The position numbers and the translations under genes are program-made. A stretch of 64,000 nt of DNA, taken from positions 1-64,000 of the forward strand of contig CAYJPV010000005.1 in assembly GCA_964372095.1 (NCBI GenBank). The letters are read 5' to 3'. The first letter of the stretch is position 1, and each line of letters begins with the position of its first letter. Of this stretch, positions 49,827 through 59,491 are shown in pieces. The notes beneath the pieces are model-generated. The model was not told the DNA's origin, ran no database searches, and was given only the letters and a program-made list of their open reading frames with translations. Source of the DNA: CAYJPV01 sp964372095 (GTDB lineage Bacteria > Acidobacteriota > Vicinamibacteria > Vicinamibacterales > JAKQTR01).

Positions 49827-50606
49827 CTAGGTGGCCGGCGGCACCGCCGCATCCAGCGGGACCACGATTGACACACGGCGGTTCCGCGCGTCCATCTTGT
49901 CGGCCGCGATGCGCAGGTGCCGGTCGGCAAACCCTCTCACAGCCCGCACCTGCCGGGCCTGCAGTCCGGCCGCTTCCATCACGCGCCTGGCCGCATTCGC
50001 CCGGTCGGCGGACAGCTCCCAGTTGGAGTAGCCGTTCGTTCCGGCGTACGGCCGCGCGTCGGTGTGCCCCTCAAGAATGATCCCCCGGCCAAGCGCGCTG
50101 AGCTCCCGGGCGATGACGCCGAGCATGTGGCCGGTGCCTTCCTTGATGTAGGCACTGCCGCTGTCGAAGAACATGGACTCCGCAGAATCGACCAATTCGA
50201 TTCTCAAGCCTTCTTTGGTCAACTCCACCTCGACCTGCTTGCCCAGTTTCCTGAAGGCCGGGTCGCGCGCCAGTTCTTCCCGGATCTTCCTGGCCGCCGT
50301 CTCCAGGGCGTCGCGAGCCGACTTCTCCATCAGCGCGGTCGTCGTCGGATTCGGTGTCCCCGAGAGGGTCCCGGGGCCGCCGCTCACCAGGCTGCCCTTG
50401 GTGGTTTCGAACGCGCCCGGATCGCGGAAGTACTGCGCGATGCCCGCCTTGACGTCCTGCTTCATCGCGATGAGCCACATCACCATGAAGAACGCCATCA
50501 TCGCGGTCATGAAGTCGGCAAACGCCACCTTCCACGCGCCGCCGTGGTGGCCGCCGTGTCCGCCTTTGACCTTCTTGACGATGATGATGTTGGCGTTGGC
50601 GCTCAT
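49827..50606 (-). CDS. motB: Flagellar stator protein MotB
   Basis: The 259-residue protein has a short cytoplasmic N-terminus with a His/Gly-rich KGGHGGHHGG stretch. One membrane helix carries the proton-path Asp (AFADFMTAMMAFFMVMWL). A C-terminal OmpA-like peptidoglycan-binding domain reads LEGHTDARPY and NWELSADRANAARRVM. With MotA it forms the torque-generating stator. The Asp in AFADF suggests proton coupling. Confidence 0.95.
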   Translation of the reverse strand: MSANANIIIVKKVKGGHGGHHGGAWKVAFADFMTAMMAFFMVMWLIAMKQDVKAGIAQYFRDPGAFETTKGSLVSGGPGTLSGTPNPTTTALMEKSARDALETAARKIREELARDPAFRKLGKQVEVELTKEGLRIELVDSAESMFFDSGSAYIKEGTGHMLGVIARELSALGRGIILEGHTDARPYAGTNGYSNWELSADRANAARRVMEAAGLQARQVRAVRGFADRHLRIAADKMDARNRRVSIVVPLDAAVPPAT

Positions 50607-50630
50607 GGCATCCCCGGATCCGGCCTAAGG

Positions 50631-51506
50631 TCAGGCCGCTGCCGCTGCGGTTGCCGACCTGGCGCCGCGACACGCCTTCTCGGTCTCATCGAACGAGGGA
50701 CGCACTTCGTCGGGCAGCACGCGACGCGCAAACTCCACGGCAATCGCCGGCGGCATGCCCTTGTGCGCCGCCAGCAGCGCGGTCTTGATGCACTCGAGGT
50801 ACTTGGTCGACTCGTTCGAGCCGGTTTCGAGCGCGGCGGCCAGCGGGCCGACAAATCCGTAGGCCAGGAACACACCCAGGAAGGTGCCGACCAGGGCCAC
50901 TGCGACGCTGTGCCCGATCTCGGCAGGCTCTCCGTCGATCTTGCCCATCGTGATGACGATGCCGAGCACCGCCGCGACGATGCCGAGGCCGGGCAGGGAG
51001 TCGGCCACCCGCGCCATGGCCTGCGAGGGCCTCAGCACGTCTGAATGATGGGTCTCGACGTCCTGGTCCATCAGGGCCTCGAAATCATGGGGCGACACGC
51101 CGCCCATGATCATGACCTTGAGGGAATCGCACAGGAACTCCGGCGCGCCGTGCCTGGCCAGGAACCCGGGATACGCCGACAGGATCGGGCTCGCCTTCGG
51201 GTTCTCCGCGTGCGACTCGAGGGCCATTACGCCAGCCTGCTGCGCCTGACGGAACAGGTTGTAGAGCATCGTCAGCAGGTCGAGGTAGTCTTTCTTCGCC
51301 GACCCACCTTTGCCCAGCTTGGCCAGGTCACCCCCCAGCTGCTTGAGCGCCACGGCAGGCGTGGAAATCACCATGCCGCCAATCGCCGCACCCCCGATGA
51401 TCAGGAACTCGGTCGGCTGGAACAGGACGCCCATGTGCCCGCCGTGCATCACGTATCCAGCGAACACCGAAGCCAGGCAAACGACGAGTCCAATGGCCAC
51501 GGTCAT
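50631..51506 (-). CDS. motA: Flagellar stator protein MotA
   Basis: The 291-residue MotA has four membrane helices (about 3-20, 30-50, 155-175, 190-212). It has the cytoplasmic torque loop with charged residues between helices two and three and the VGTFLGVFLAYGFVGPLA helix-four signature. Its start overlaps the hybrid kinase stop by 4 nt (ATGA), so stator synthesis is translationally coupled to that kinase. Confidence 0.95.
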   Translation of the reverse strand: MTVAIGLVVCLASVFAGYVMHGGHMGVLFQPTEFLIIGGAAIGGMVISTPAVALKQLGGDLAKLGKGGSAKKDYLDLLTMLYNLFRQAQQAGVMALESHAENPKASPILSAYPGFLARHGAPEFLCDSLKVMIMGGVSPHDFEALMDQDVETHHSDVLRPSQAMARVADSLPGLGIVAAVLGIVITMGKIDGEPAEIGHSVAVALVGTFLGVFLAYGFVGPLAAALETGSNESTKYLECIKTALLAAHKGMPPAIAVEFARRVLPDEVRPSFDETEKACRGARSATAAAAA

Positions 51507-53680
51507 GACTGGGCCTCCGACGAATGAACCAGGCGCAATCCGCGACGCGCCGGCGTGTGCCGGGCGACGGCGTCGGACAATGCCTGGCCGAGCGTTGCCA
51601 TGGTGACGGGTTTGGGAACGACGTGAACGCCGGCGCCGGCGGCTTCAGCGTCGAACTCGCTGCCCCACGCGGTGATCAGGATCACAGCCGTCTCGGGGCG
51701 GCACGCCGCCACGTTGCGCGCGAGCTCGATGCCGTTCATGCCCGGCATCCCCAGGTCCGTGACCAGCACATCGAAACGGCGGGCGATGATCGTGTCGAGG
51801 GCCGCGGCGCCGTCAGGCGCTTTCGTCACCGCATGGCCGAGCGACGACACCATCGCGGCGAGGCTGTCGCGGACGTCGGCCCGGTCGTCGACCACCAGCA
51901 CGGTGAAGGCGCGCGGCGCCGCGGCCGGCGAAGCCAGTGGCCCGCTCTCGTGCCGCGCGGCCGGCGCCGGCGGGAACGCCAGCGTGAACGTGGTGCCTTT
52001 CCCCGGCGCCGACTCGACCGTGAGCGCCGCCCCGTGACGTTGGGCGATCCCTTCGCACATGGCCAGGCCAAGGCCGTTGCCCTTGTGTCCCTTGGTCGAG
52101 AAGAACGGCTCGAAGATCCGGCCTCGGATGTCGTCGTCCATGCCGACCCCCGTGTCGGAGACGGTGACCACCGCCTTGTCTCCCGCCAGGCTGGTGGTGA
52201 TCCGGACTTCGCCGCCCTCCGGCATCGCGTCCAGTCCGTTGAACACCAGGTTCACCAGCAGCTCCCGCAGCTCGGCGGCCGATCCGCTAACGGTCGGCCC
52301 CGAGGCGGGATCCGCCAGCACGTCGAACGAGCGGCCAGTCTTCACGGCGAGTTCCTGGCAGCGGGGGCGCGTCAGGTCCACCACCGCGCGGGCGACCGCC
52401 GCCAGGTCCACCACCTCGTGCGTGTCGTGCCGGACGTGCGGCCGCAGGCGCCCGAACATCTGCAGCCTGCGTACCATGGCGGCCGCGTCCTGCGCCGCGG
52501 TCCTGATCGTTTCGAGATCCGCGTAGAACGGCGTGTCTCCCGGCAGTTCGTGCAGGAGCCAGTCGCTCAATCCGAGGATCGTCGTCAGCGAGTTATTGAA
52601 GTCGTGGGCCACGCCCGATGCCACCTGTCCGAGCGCCTGGAGGTTGTGCGCGTGGCCGGCCTGGTCCTGGGCCCGCTTGAGCGCGCCCAGCGAGGCGTCG
52701 AGTTGTTCGTACAGCGATGCGTTGTGCAGCGCGAGTGACACCTGCACGGCCAGCGTCTCGATGAACCACGTCTCTTCGGGCAGCGGCACGTCGTCGTCCC
52801 GCCAGGCTGCAATCAGGGCCGCCTGAAGCGCCCGTTCATATGTCACGGGCACGGCCATGTATCCGGAGAAGCCGGCCGCCAGCGTCGTCGCGTCGAACGC
52901 GTGACGGCCACCGCCCAGTTTCCGGCGGGTGAACGCCCGGCCGAGCAGGACGTCGTCGGAGAACGGCATCTCGGCGGCGGACACGGTGTCCGATGGCTGG
53001 CCCAGGACGTTGCCCCGGAGGCCCAGCGCGTGGAAGGTCCACGAATGGCTGGACGGGTTGTAGCGCACGAACGCGCTGGACAGACTCTCGATCGAATGTT
53101 CGACGACATCGACGGCGACCCGCTGAATCCGGTCGCTGTCGAGGCGGGCGATGAGCTCCCGGCCCGCGTCGAGCAGGATGGACATACGCCGGCCGAACCG
53201 TTTCTGATCGGACAACAGCTGCTGGAGGCGCGCGTTCGATCCCCGCAGGTGGAGTCCGTGACGCCCGTCGGGCGTCTGGGCCTGCCGGGCGACGGTCACG
53301 TCGGTCGCCACGCCAATCGTGCCAATCAGGGAGCCCGATGCGTCATGCCACGGGAACCGGCGGACGACGAGGTCGCGGGCGTGTCCCTGGAACGACCACG
53401 AGGCCTCGCCTGCGATCGCCTGCCCGCTCACCTGGACGAGGTATTCGCGGGCCTGTTGATCCAGGGCATCGAGTTCCGGAAAGATCGCGGTGTCGTCGCG
53501 GCCGACGAGGTCGTCGGCGGCCAGGCCGAGCGCGGTCAGGTACGCGGGGTTCGCCGCGACGTACCTGCCGGAGAGATCCTTCGCGTAGACGTAGTCGGTC
53601 ATCGAGGCGAACAGCGGACTGTAGCGCTCGAGTTCGCGGCGCAGGACCGTCACGCGCCGGACCGCGGTGGCCGGTTTCAT
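51503..53680 (-). CDS. PAS-GAF hybrid histidine kinase with receiver
   Basis: The 725-residue soluble protein has a PAS domain (about 18-132), a GAF domain (about 165-325), a HisKA domain with phospho-His359 (GVAHDFNN) and an ATPase domain (about 425-570; NLVFNGLDAM, VSDTGVGM, GNGLGLAM). A C-terminal receiver follows with Asp642. No membrane helix is seen, so it senses a cytoplasmic signal. It overlaps the HD-GYP regulator upstream and motA downstream, each by ATGA, which suggests a motility-control role. Confidence 0.92.
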   Translation of the reverse strand: MKPATAVRRVTVLRRELERYSPLFASMTDYVYAKDLSGRYVAANPAYLTALGLAADDLVGRDDTAIFPELDALDQQAREYLVQVSGQAIAGEASWSFQGHARDLVVRRFPWHDASGSLIGTIGVATDVTVARQAQTPDGRHGLHLRGSNARLQQLLSDQKRFGRRMSILLDAGRELIARLDSDRIQRVAVDVVEHSIESLSSAFVRYNPSSHSWTFHALGLRGNVLGQPSDTVSAAEMPFSDDVLLGRAFTRRKLGGGRHAFDATTLAAGFSGYMAVPVTYERALQAALIAAWRDDDVPLPEETWFIETLAVQVSLALHNASLYEQLDASLGALKRAQDQAGHAHNLQALGQVASGVAHDFNNSLTTILGLSDWLLHELPGDTPFYADLETIRTAAQDAAAMVRRLQMFGRLRPHVRHDTHEVVDLAAVARAVVDLTRPRCQELAVKTGRSFDVLADPASGPTVSGSAAELRELLVNLVFNGLDAMPEGGEVRITTSLAGDKAVVTVSDTGVGMDDDIRGRIFEPFFSTKGHKGNGLGLAMCEGIAQRHGAALTVESAPGKGTTFTLAFPPAPAARHESGPLASPAAAPRAFTVLVVDDRADVRDSLAAMVSSLGHAVTKAPDGAAALDTIIARRFDVLVTDLGMPGMNGIELARNVAACRPETAVILITAWGSEFDAEAAGAGVHVVPKPVTMATLGQALSDAVARHTPARRGLRLVHSSEAQS

Positions 53681-54765
53681 GACGCCCCTCCCGCCGACAG
53701 GCCCGCCAGCAGGTCGAACCAGTCGGCAGACTGCCAGCACGCCGGCGCGTTGACCGAGCCGACCAGACGCAGCCACTCGCGCACGACATCCGGGTCGAAC
53801 TGCGTGCCGGAACATCGGGCGAGTTCGGCACACGCCTGACTGGTCGACACCGGGTCGCGGTACGTGCGCGGGGACGTCAGCACATCGAAGACATCGGCCA
53901 CGGACGTGATGCGTGCGCCCAGCGGGATGTCCCGGCCTGCGAGCCGCCGCGGATAGCCCGTCCCGTCGTACCGCTCGTGAGACGCGAGGATGATCTCGGC
54001 AGCCGGCATCAGCGCCGGGACGACCGAGACGATGTCGTGGCCGACCTGAGGATGCGACCAGACCACTGCAATCTCGGGTTCCGACAGCGGCCCCGGTTTG
54101 TTGATGATCGCACCGGGCATGGCCACCTTGCCGATGTCGTGCAGCAGGGCGCCACGTTCGATGTCGGCGATCGCGTCGCGGCTGAGGCCGAGCCGGCCCG
54201 CCAGGATCACGGCCATCTTCGCCACCCGCTTCGCGTGGTGGAACGTCTCCGGACTGCAGCGATTCAGGGTGGTCAGCAGCGCATCGAGGGTGGCCGTCGA
54301 GGCCACCTCGAGCCGCATGAACGCTTCGGCCAGCTCGCGGCGGCGGCGTTCGATCTCGAGGGTGAACCGATCCCGCTCGGTTTTCAGGTGTGCCTGCCCG
54401 GCGTTCCAGTCCAGGGCGCGCCGGACCATCGTCATCAGCTCGGGCCGTGTGAACGGCTTGAGCAGGTAGTCCATCACGCCGAGGCGCATCCCCTCGACCG
54501 CGGCATCGAAACTCGCGACCCCTGTCACGAGCACGATGGCCACGTCGTCGCGCCGTTCCCGGAGCCCACGGGCCGCAGTGAGTCCCGAATCTCCACCCAG
54601 GCGAAGGTCAATCAGGGCGACTTCGGCCGGATCCTGCTCGAACAGCGTCAGAGCCTCGGCCGGGTTCGAGGCAGGGGTACAGCGCAACCCCTCTGACTCG
54701 AGCCATGTGCTCAGCATCGCGCGGACGCCTGGCTCGTCGTCCACCGCGAGGACATGCCCCGTCAT
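53677..54765 (-). CDS. Response regulator with HD-GYP domain (cyclic-di-GMP phosphodiesterase type)
   Basis: The 362-residue protein has a receiver (1-120, Asp53), a coiled linker (about 125-165) and an HD-GYP domain with HAKRVAKMA, LLHDIGKVAMP and the GYP block SHERYDGTGYP. The first His of the usual HHExxDGxGYP is Ser here. It should degrade cyclic di-GMP and so favour motility. ATG 54765 is set by AAAGGAG just upstream. It heads the operon with the hybrid kinase and motAB. Confidence 0.92.
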   Translation of the reverse strand: MTGHVLAVDDEPGVRAMLSTWLESEGLRCTPASNPAEALTLFEQDPAEVALIDLRLGGDSGLTAARGLRERRDDVAIVLVTGVASFDAAVEGMRLGVMDYLLKPFTRPELMTMVRRALDWNAGQAHLKTERDRFTLEIERRRRELAEAFMRLEVASTATLDALLTTLNRCSPETFHHAKRVAKMAVILAGRLGLSRDAIADIERGALLHDIGKVAMPGAIINKPGPLSEPEIAVVWSHPQVGHDIVSVVPALMPAAEIILASHERYDGTGYPRRLAGRDIPLGARITSVADVFDVLTSPRTYRDPVSTSQACAELARCSGTQFDPDVVREWLRLVGSVNAPACWQSADWFDLLAGLSAGGAS

Positions 54766-54881
54766 GACCACTCCTTTGGTCGGGCCGGCACACGCCCCTT
54801 GCCCCACGCGGGCAGAAACACGTCCGGTCAACGGTCCTTCGTACCGGGGTCACCTTGAGAGGAGACCACCTGTCCCAATGA

Positions 54882-54908
54882 GAATCGGCAAGGTGGCGGG
54901 AAGCTTCA
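54882..54908 (-). promoter_or_regulatory. Sigma-28-like promoter of the HD-GYP/kinase/motAB operon
   Basis: On the minus strand the -10 is GCCGATTC (54882-54889) and the -35 is TGAA (54905-54908), with a 15-nt spacer. It gives a leader of about 110 nt. Confidence 0.55.
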
Positions 54909-54929
54909 GCCGGGGGAAGGGGCGGACGG

Positions 54930-55060
<131 letters not shown>

Positions 55061-55063
55061 TGC

Positions 55064-55762
55064 CTATGCGGCCTTGACGCGCCGGATCACGGCGTCGGCG
55101 GCGGCGATCACGGCCATCAGGGGCGCGGGGTCGGGACCATCGTCCACCTTCTCGAGCACGCGACGCATGAACGCCAGGTCGTCCGGCGTGTCGATCGTCA
55201 GTCGCAGGTCTGGCCGGCGAAGGTCCATGGGAGCCAGCGTGACCGCCGTGCGGAATCGCGACAGGTTCCGCGTGACGAAGAGCGTGACGTGTTCGTGGTC
55301 GTCAGCGTTGGTCGTCATCTGTTCGAGCCGGCGAAGGGTGTCCGCCGAGATGAGCTCAACCGCCGCTCCGTACGGCAGGCCCTGTTCGACCGCGTACTCG
55401 GCTCCCGTCTGCAGGGCGGATTTCACCAGCCGTGCCGGCGCGTCGACATCGACGGCCGGATTATCAGCTGTGGCGCGCACGACGAAGCGGCCGCCGAACT
55501 CGTTGACCACGCCCACGTAACGCCCCAGCACGTCGTCGCTGGGGCCGCGGTAGACCTGGGCGCCGTACCGCCGCGCTTCCGCCTCGACGGCGTCGTCGCC
55601 CGGTTCGGTGGTCGTGGCCACGATGACGGGCCCGATGTCGGCGGACTGCAGGCGCCTGACGCAATGCGCGAGCAACGTGTGCCGCCCGAGGCGTTCGAGC
55701 ACCTTGCCTGGAAGGCGGGTTGAACCAACGCGAGCTTGAAGAGCAATGACCAGTGACGTCAC
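55064..55762 (-). CDS. SpsF/NeuA-like cytidylyltransferase-family protein
   Basis: The 232-residue nucleotidyltransferase has an N-terminal ALQARVGSTRLPGKVLERLG, the usual RxxSxRxPgK sugar-activating motif, then VVRATADNPAVDVDA with the metal Asp region. In this operon it would activate the nonulosonic acid to its CMP form, or act as an SpsF relative. GTG 55762 overlaps the ATP-grasp stop. It is the last gene of the six-gene operon. Confidence 0.85.
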   Translation of the reverse strand: MTSLVIALQARVGSTRLPGKVLERLGRHTLLAHCVRRLQSADIGPVIVATTTEPGDDAVEAEARRYGAQVYRGPSDDVLGRYVGVVNEFGGRFVVRATADNPAVDVDAPARLVKSALQTGAEYAVEQGLPYGAAVELISADTLRRLEQMTTNADDHEHVTLFVTRNLSRFRTAVTLAPMDLRRPDLRLTIDTPDDLAFMRRVLEKVDDGPDPAPLMAVIAAADAVIRRVKAA

Positions 55763-56778
55763 GCGACAGCCTCGATGGCGACTGGCCTCACCCCTTCGGC
55801 GGGCAGCAGCCGGTTGACGTGGTTGGCGTTCAGGAACAACGACGACTCGTAACTGCTCATCCACAAATCGTGCCGGAACCGTCCGATGGATGGCTCAACG
55901 CGCCGGCCCAGCGTCAGTTCCAGCAGCAGCCGCGGGAAGTCGGCACCGGCAGCAATGGTCAGGGGAATCCCGCCCGAGAACCTCGGGTTGATTTCGAAGA
56001 CGGTTGGACGTCCACGCAGCATCCGGCACTGCACGTTGACCGGTCCGTGGAAGCGGAACACGCGGGCGCACTCCAGACCGAGGTCGATCAAGGCCGGGTC
56101 CAGCACGGTCCGGCCACGGTCAATCACGCCGGCGCGAATCACCGCGCGCTCCCGCGGCACCACCGAGAGCGGCCGCCCCTCGAAGTCGCAGAGTACGTCG
56201 ATGGTGTATTCGGGGCCCTCGAGGAACTCCTGGATGACCGGATCCTCCACGTAGCGGGTGAAGAAGGCCAGCTCGTCCGCGGTGCGGGCCCGGAACGCGC
56301 CAATGCTCCCGCGGCCGCCCCTCGGCTTCACGAACATCGGCAGGCGCGGCCGTGCGGGCACCTCGGCGGGCAGGAATGACTCGGCAGCGGCCACGCCCGA
56401 CGCACGCAGCCAGCAGCACGACTCGTACTTGTCGTTGCAGATGCGTGACGTCGTCTCCGGCGAGACCGCGACCCGAACGCCCTGGTCGGCAAACCGTTCG
56501 ACTGCCGACCCGAACAGCGGCAGTTCTTCATCGATGGTCGGAATCAGCAGGCCGATCTGTTCGGCTTCGCAGAGCGAGGCAATGGTGTCGAGATAACCCG
56601 GGGCATTCGACAGCGGAACCTTGTACGCGCGATCGCAGAAATGGACGGCCGGCGACAGGGCGTTGACGTCGGTGCCGATGACGGATCCATTCAACCGGAG
56701 TCCGTCCAGCGCGTTCCGGAAGGCCCGCACGAGGCCGACGCGTCGCGACGCCGCCGTGATCAGAACGTTAAGCGACAT
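55759..56778 (-). CDS. ATP-grasp ligase of the nonulosonate operon
   Basis: The 339-residue protein begins with a Rossmann-like domain (SLNVLITAASRRVGLVRAFRNAL). The ATP-grasp core has LPMFVKPRGGRGSIGAF, VIQEFLEGPEYTIDVLCD and VFEINPRFSGGIPLTIAAG. It resembles carbamoyl-phosphate-synthase-like ATP-grasps found in surface-sugar clusters. It might attach an amino-acid-like group to the sugar. ATG 56778 overlaps the 3' end of the synthase gene by 11 nt. Confidence 0.87.
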   Translation of the reverse strand: MSLNVLITAASRRVGLVRAFRNALDGLRLNGSVIGTDVNALSPAVHFCDRAYKVPLSNAPGYLDTIASLCEAEQIGLLIPTIDEELPLFGSAVERFADQGVRVAVSPETTSRICNDKYESCCWLRASGVAAAESFLPAEVPARPRLPMFVKPRGGRGSIGAFRARTADELAFFTRYVEDPVIQEFLEGPEYTIDVLCDFEGRPLSVVPRERAVIRAGVIDRGRTVLDPALIDLGLECARVFRFHGPVNVQCRMLRGRPTVFEINPRFSGGIPLTIAAGADFPRLLLELTLGRRVEPSIGRFRHDLWMSSYESSLFLNANHVNRLLPAEGVRPVAIEAVA

Positions 56779-57829
56779 TGGAGATGGTCCTTTCGAGGTT
56801 CGCCTCGAGGTCGCCCGGGTAGAAGGGCGTCCCGGCACGGATGTCGCGCACGGCGCACCGCCCGACGAGGTCGCGGGCATAGCGGGGCTCGAGGCCGAGC
56901 GCGGGCCGCAGCAGGACGACGGCGTCCGGCGTAATCGGCTCACCGGCCCGGAGGTCTCTGGCCGCGTAGACGCTGCGGCGGCTGGGCACGACATTCCGGG
57001 CTTCGGCAGGCTGGCATCGTTTCCGTCCGTCACCCAGTGCGAGACGGGCGTGTTCGGCCGAACGGACCAGGCGGGCGAACTCGGCGGGCTCCGCCGACAC
57101 CGCCGCGTCAATCGCGTTCTGGCCCTGCAGCATGAAATGTTTCTCGTACACGCTCGCGCCGAGCGCCACGGCGATGATCACCGCCGATGGGTCGGTGCTG
57201 TGATCGGACAGTCCGGTGAGCACGCCAAACCGCTCGGCCAGGCCGGCGATGGCCCTGAGGTTCTGGCTGTGATCGGGCACGGGATACGAGGACACGCAGT
57301 GCAGCAGGACGACCTGTCCGCCGCCGTGGCGCCGTATTGTGGCCAGGGCGAGGGCGATGTCGTCGGCGTCGCTCATGCCGGTGGAGACAATCACGGGTTT
57401 GCCTGTGGCGGCCACCCGCGCCAGCAGTTCGACGTGCGTGATGTCGCCGCTGGCGATCTTGTACGCGTCGCAGCCGACCCGTTCCAGCATGTCCACCGCG
57501 CCCACGTCGAAGGGGGTCGAGAGGAACGCCAGACCGCAACGGCGCGCTTCGCGCGCGACGGCGGCGTGCGCTTCTTCGTTCAGTTCGAACGCGCGGAAGA
57601 ACTCCACGAGATTGTGCGCCGCCACGTGGGCCGGCGCCGGGCACGAAGGCGCGACCAGCGTTTCGGCCTGGAGCGTCTGCAGTTTGACGGCCGACGCGCC
57701 GGCGGCGGCGGCCGCCTTGACCATGGCCAGGGCGTCTGCGAGCGAACCGCCGTGGTTGAGGCCGATCTCCGCGATGGCGAACAACGACTGTCCGGGTCCA
57801 ACCCGGTGCGCACCTATCTCAAGCAGCAT
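56768..57829 (-). CDS. neuB: NeuB-family nonulosonic acid synthase (NeuB/PseI/LegI)
   Basis: The 353-residue protein has an N-terminal TIM barrel (FAIAEIGLNHGGSLADALAMVKAAA, VKLQT, YKIASGDITHVELL, HCVSSYPVP, GLSDHS, EKHFML). A C-terminal SAF domain (about 290-345) reads RSVYAARDLRAGEPIT. It condenses a 6-deoxy- or N-acetyl-hexosamine with phosphoenolpyruvate to a nine-carbon acid. ATG 57829 is chosen for the GGGAGATGG in front. It overlaps the HAD gene by 11 nt. Confidence 0.93.
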   Translation of the reverse strand: MLLEIGAHRVGPGQSLFAIAEIGLNHGGSLADALAMVKAAAAAGASAVKLQTLQAETLVAPSCPAPAHVAAHNLVEFFRAFELNEEAHAAVAREARRCGLAFLSTPFDVGAVDMLERVGCDAYKIASGDITHVELLARVAATGKPVIVSTGMSDADDIALALATIRRHGGGQVVLLHCVSSYPVPDHSQNLRAIAGLAERFGVLTGLSDHSTDPSAVIIAVALGASVYEKHFMLQGQNAIDAAVSAEPAEFARLVRSAEHARLALGDGRKRCQPAEARNVVPSRRSVYAARDLRAGEPITPDAVVLLRPALGLEPRYARDLVGRCAVRDIRAGTPFYPGDLEANLERTISNVA

Positions 57830-58505
57830 CGGCCATCTCCCTGCAGACAAGTTCTGCAGCCACAGTCAGTACGTCGTCGAGAGCCGTCACGACCCGGTCG
57901 GCTCCGGTGGTCGAACGTAATCCGGCGGAACGGCGGAGCAGAATGGTGTGCAACCCCGCGCTGCGGGCGCCGACGATGTCGCACCACGGGTCGTCGCCCA
58001 CGAACACGGTGAGTGCCGGCGGCGTGTCGAGCCGCGCCCGGACCACGTCGAACGACTCACGTTCGGGCTTGCCTTTGCCGCTGCCCCATTCCTGGGCGTA
58101 GACCACCACGTCGACCAGACGGTCCAGGCCCAGCGCACGGACCTTCCGCGCCTGGACGTCCGGCAGCCCGTTTGTGAGGATCCCGAGGCGCCACCCTTCG
58201 GCGCGCGCGCGAGCCAGCACGTCCACGGACACGTTCGGCAGGTGCAACGCCGGCTGGTGCCGGCGAATGACGGTCACGAGTTCAGGCACGGCCGTCGCCG
58301 GCAGGCCGAACGAGGCACACAGCGTCTGCAGGGCGTGGCGCCGACCGCCCCGGCGCAGGATGCGCAGCAGGGCTTCGAAGGCGGCATCAGCGGGAACGCC
58401 AAAACGCCGTTCGACGTCCACGGCAACCGCCCTGAATCCGCTGCGGATGAACTGACGCTCCGGATAGAGCGTCTCGTCCATGTCGAAGATGAGGCCGGGT
58501 TTCAT
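57819..58505 (-). CDS. HAD-family phosphatase of the nonulosonate operon
   Basis: The 228-residue HAD protein has motif I LIFDMDETLYPE, motif II LGILTNGLP, motif III Lys in GKGKPERESF and motif IV FVGDDPWCDIVGAR. It is a complete phosphatase-type HAD, placed between the NeuB and PseG-like genes. A 9-phosphate phosphatase for the nonulosonic acid is the simplest idea. Confidence 0.88.
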   Translation of the reverse strand: MKPGLIFDMDETLYPERQFIRSGFRAVAVDVERRFGVPADAAFEALLRILRRGGRRHALQTLCASFGLPATAVPELVTVIRRHQPALHLPNVSVDVLARARAEGWRLGILTNGLPDVQARKVRALGLDRLVDVVVYAQEWGSGKGKPERESFDVVRARLDTPPALTVFVGDDPWCDIVGARSAGLHTILLRRSAGLRSTTGADRVVTALDDVLTVAAELVCREMADAA

Positions 58506-59491
58506 ACGCGTCCATCCTTCCGGGTCCTGGACCCGGGCGCGTCAGCCAGCCTGCGCAACCGCGCGGCCACCCGTACGGCACCCTGGCCATCGACGAGATG
58601 GCGCCCCAGCCGCGACAGGCGCGCGCGCCGGGACGCGTCGTCGAGCAGGCCGATCGCCTGCCGAACTGCGCGGTCCGGGACCGCAAGGCTGCCGCCGTCC
58701 GCGACGGCTCCACGGGCAGCGAGCCCGCCAATCGTCGGCCGCTGGGCACGCACGACGGCCACGCCCACGGCCGGTGTCCCGATGCGGCACGTCTCGTACA
58801 GCGTCACCCCACCCCCCACCACGGCCACGGTCGTCCGCGCCAATGCGGCGCCGAGTGTCGTCCGATCGCCCAGCCACGACACGCCGGCCGGAAGGCGGAC
58901 AGGAGGCCGGGCCGTCATGCCGCCGGCAATCCGGACGCTGACATCCGGTCGGATGGCACGCAGGCGGCTCGCCACGCGCAACGCAGCCGCGGTGCGCGAT
59001 CCGCCACCCAGCGCGATGAGCACCGACGGCGTGCGCGGCTCGCGCCAGCGATCGGCGGAGCGGTTGACGATGAGGAATCGGGGTCCGAGCAGCGCCGGGC
59101 CCTCGGCGAAACCGCCGGGATGCGCGATGCTGCCGTCAATCGTCAGGTCCGCGCCGCAATGGGCCAGGCCAAGGTCATGAACCGAGGCAACGGGCACACC
59201 GTGCCGCGCCGCCGCCCGCCGCCAGGCGTGCGCGTCGCGCGCCGAGGGGTCGTCGATCACCAGCAGCGCCGGCGGTCCCGGCCGCAGCGTGTCATCGGCA
59301 TCACCGGACGTCAGCGTCCACCCCAGATCGCGGGCCACACGGGCCGCCTGGCGGTTTCCGCGCAGCGCGAGGCGGGCGGGCATGCCCAGCGATCGCCTCA
59401 GGACCGTGGCACGGACGAGATGCCCGAAACCCAGGCGTGGTCCGGCGGCCGCCCGAAACACGACCTGCGGTTCCACGGCCGCCGGCATCAC
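58502..59491 (-). CDS. pseG: PseG-like UDP-sugar hydrolase / glycosyltransferase-B protein
   Basis: The 329-residue GT-B-type protein opens FRAAAGPRLGFGHLVRATVLRRSL, matching the PseG G-x-GH-x-x-R signature. It later has VLIALGGGSR and VVGGGVTLYETCRIGTP for nucleotide binding. PseG removes UDP from the aminated sugar before condensation. It overlaps genes on both sides by 4 nt. Sequence identity to known PseG looks modest. Confidence 0.82.
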   Translation of the reverse strand: MMPAAVEPQVVFRAAAGPRLGFGHLVRATVLRRSLGMPARLALRGNRQAARVARDLGWTLTSGDADDTLRPGPPALLVIDDPSARDAHAWRRAAARHGVPVASVHDLGLAHCGADLTIDGSIAHPGGFAEGPALLGPRFLIVNRSADRWREPRTPSVLIALGGGSRTAAALRVASRLRAIRPDVSVRIAGGMTARPPVRLPAGVSWLGDRTTLGAALARTTVAVVGGGVTLYETCRIGTPAVGVAVVRAQRPTIGGLAARGAVADGGSLAVPDRAVRQAIGLLDDASRRARLSRLGRHLVDGQGAVRVAARLRRLADAPGSRTRKDGRV

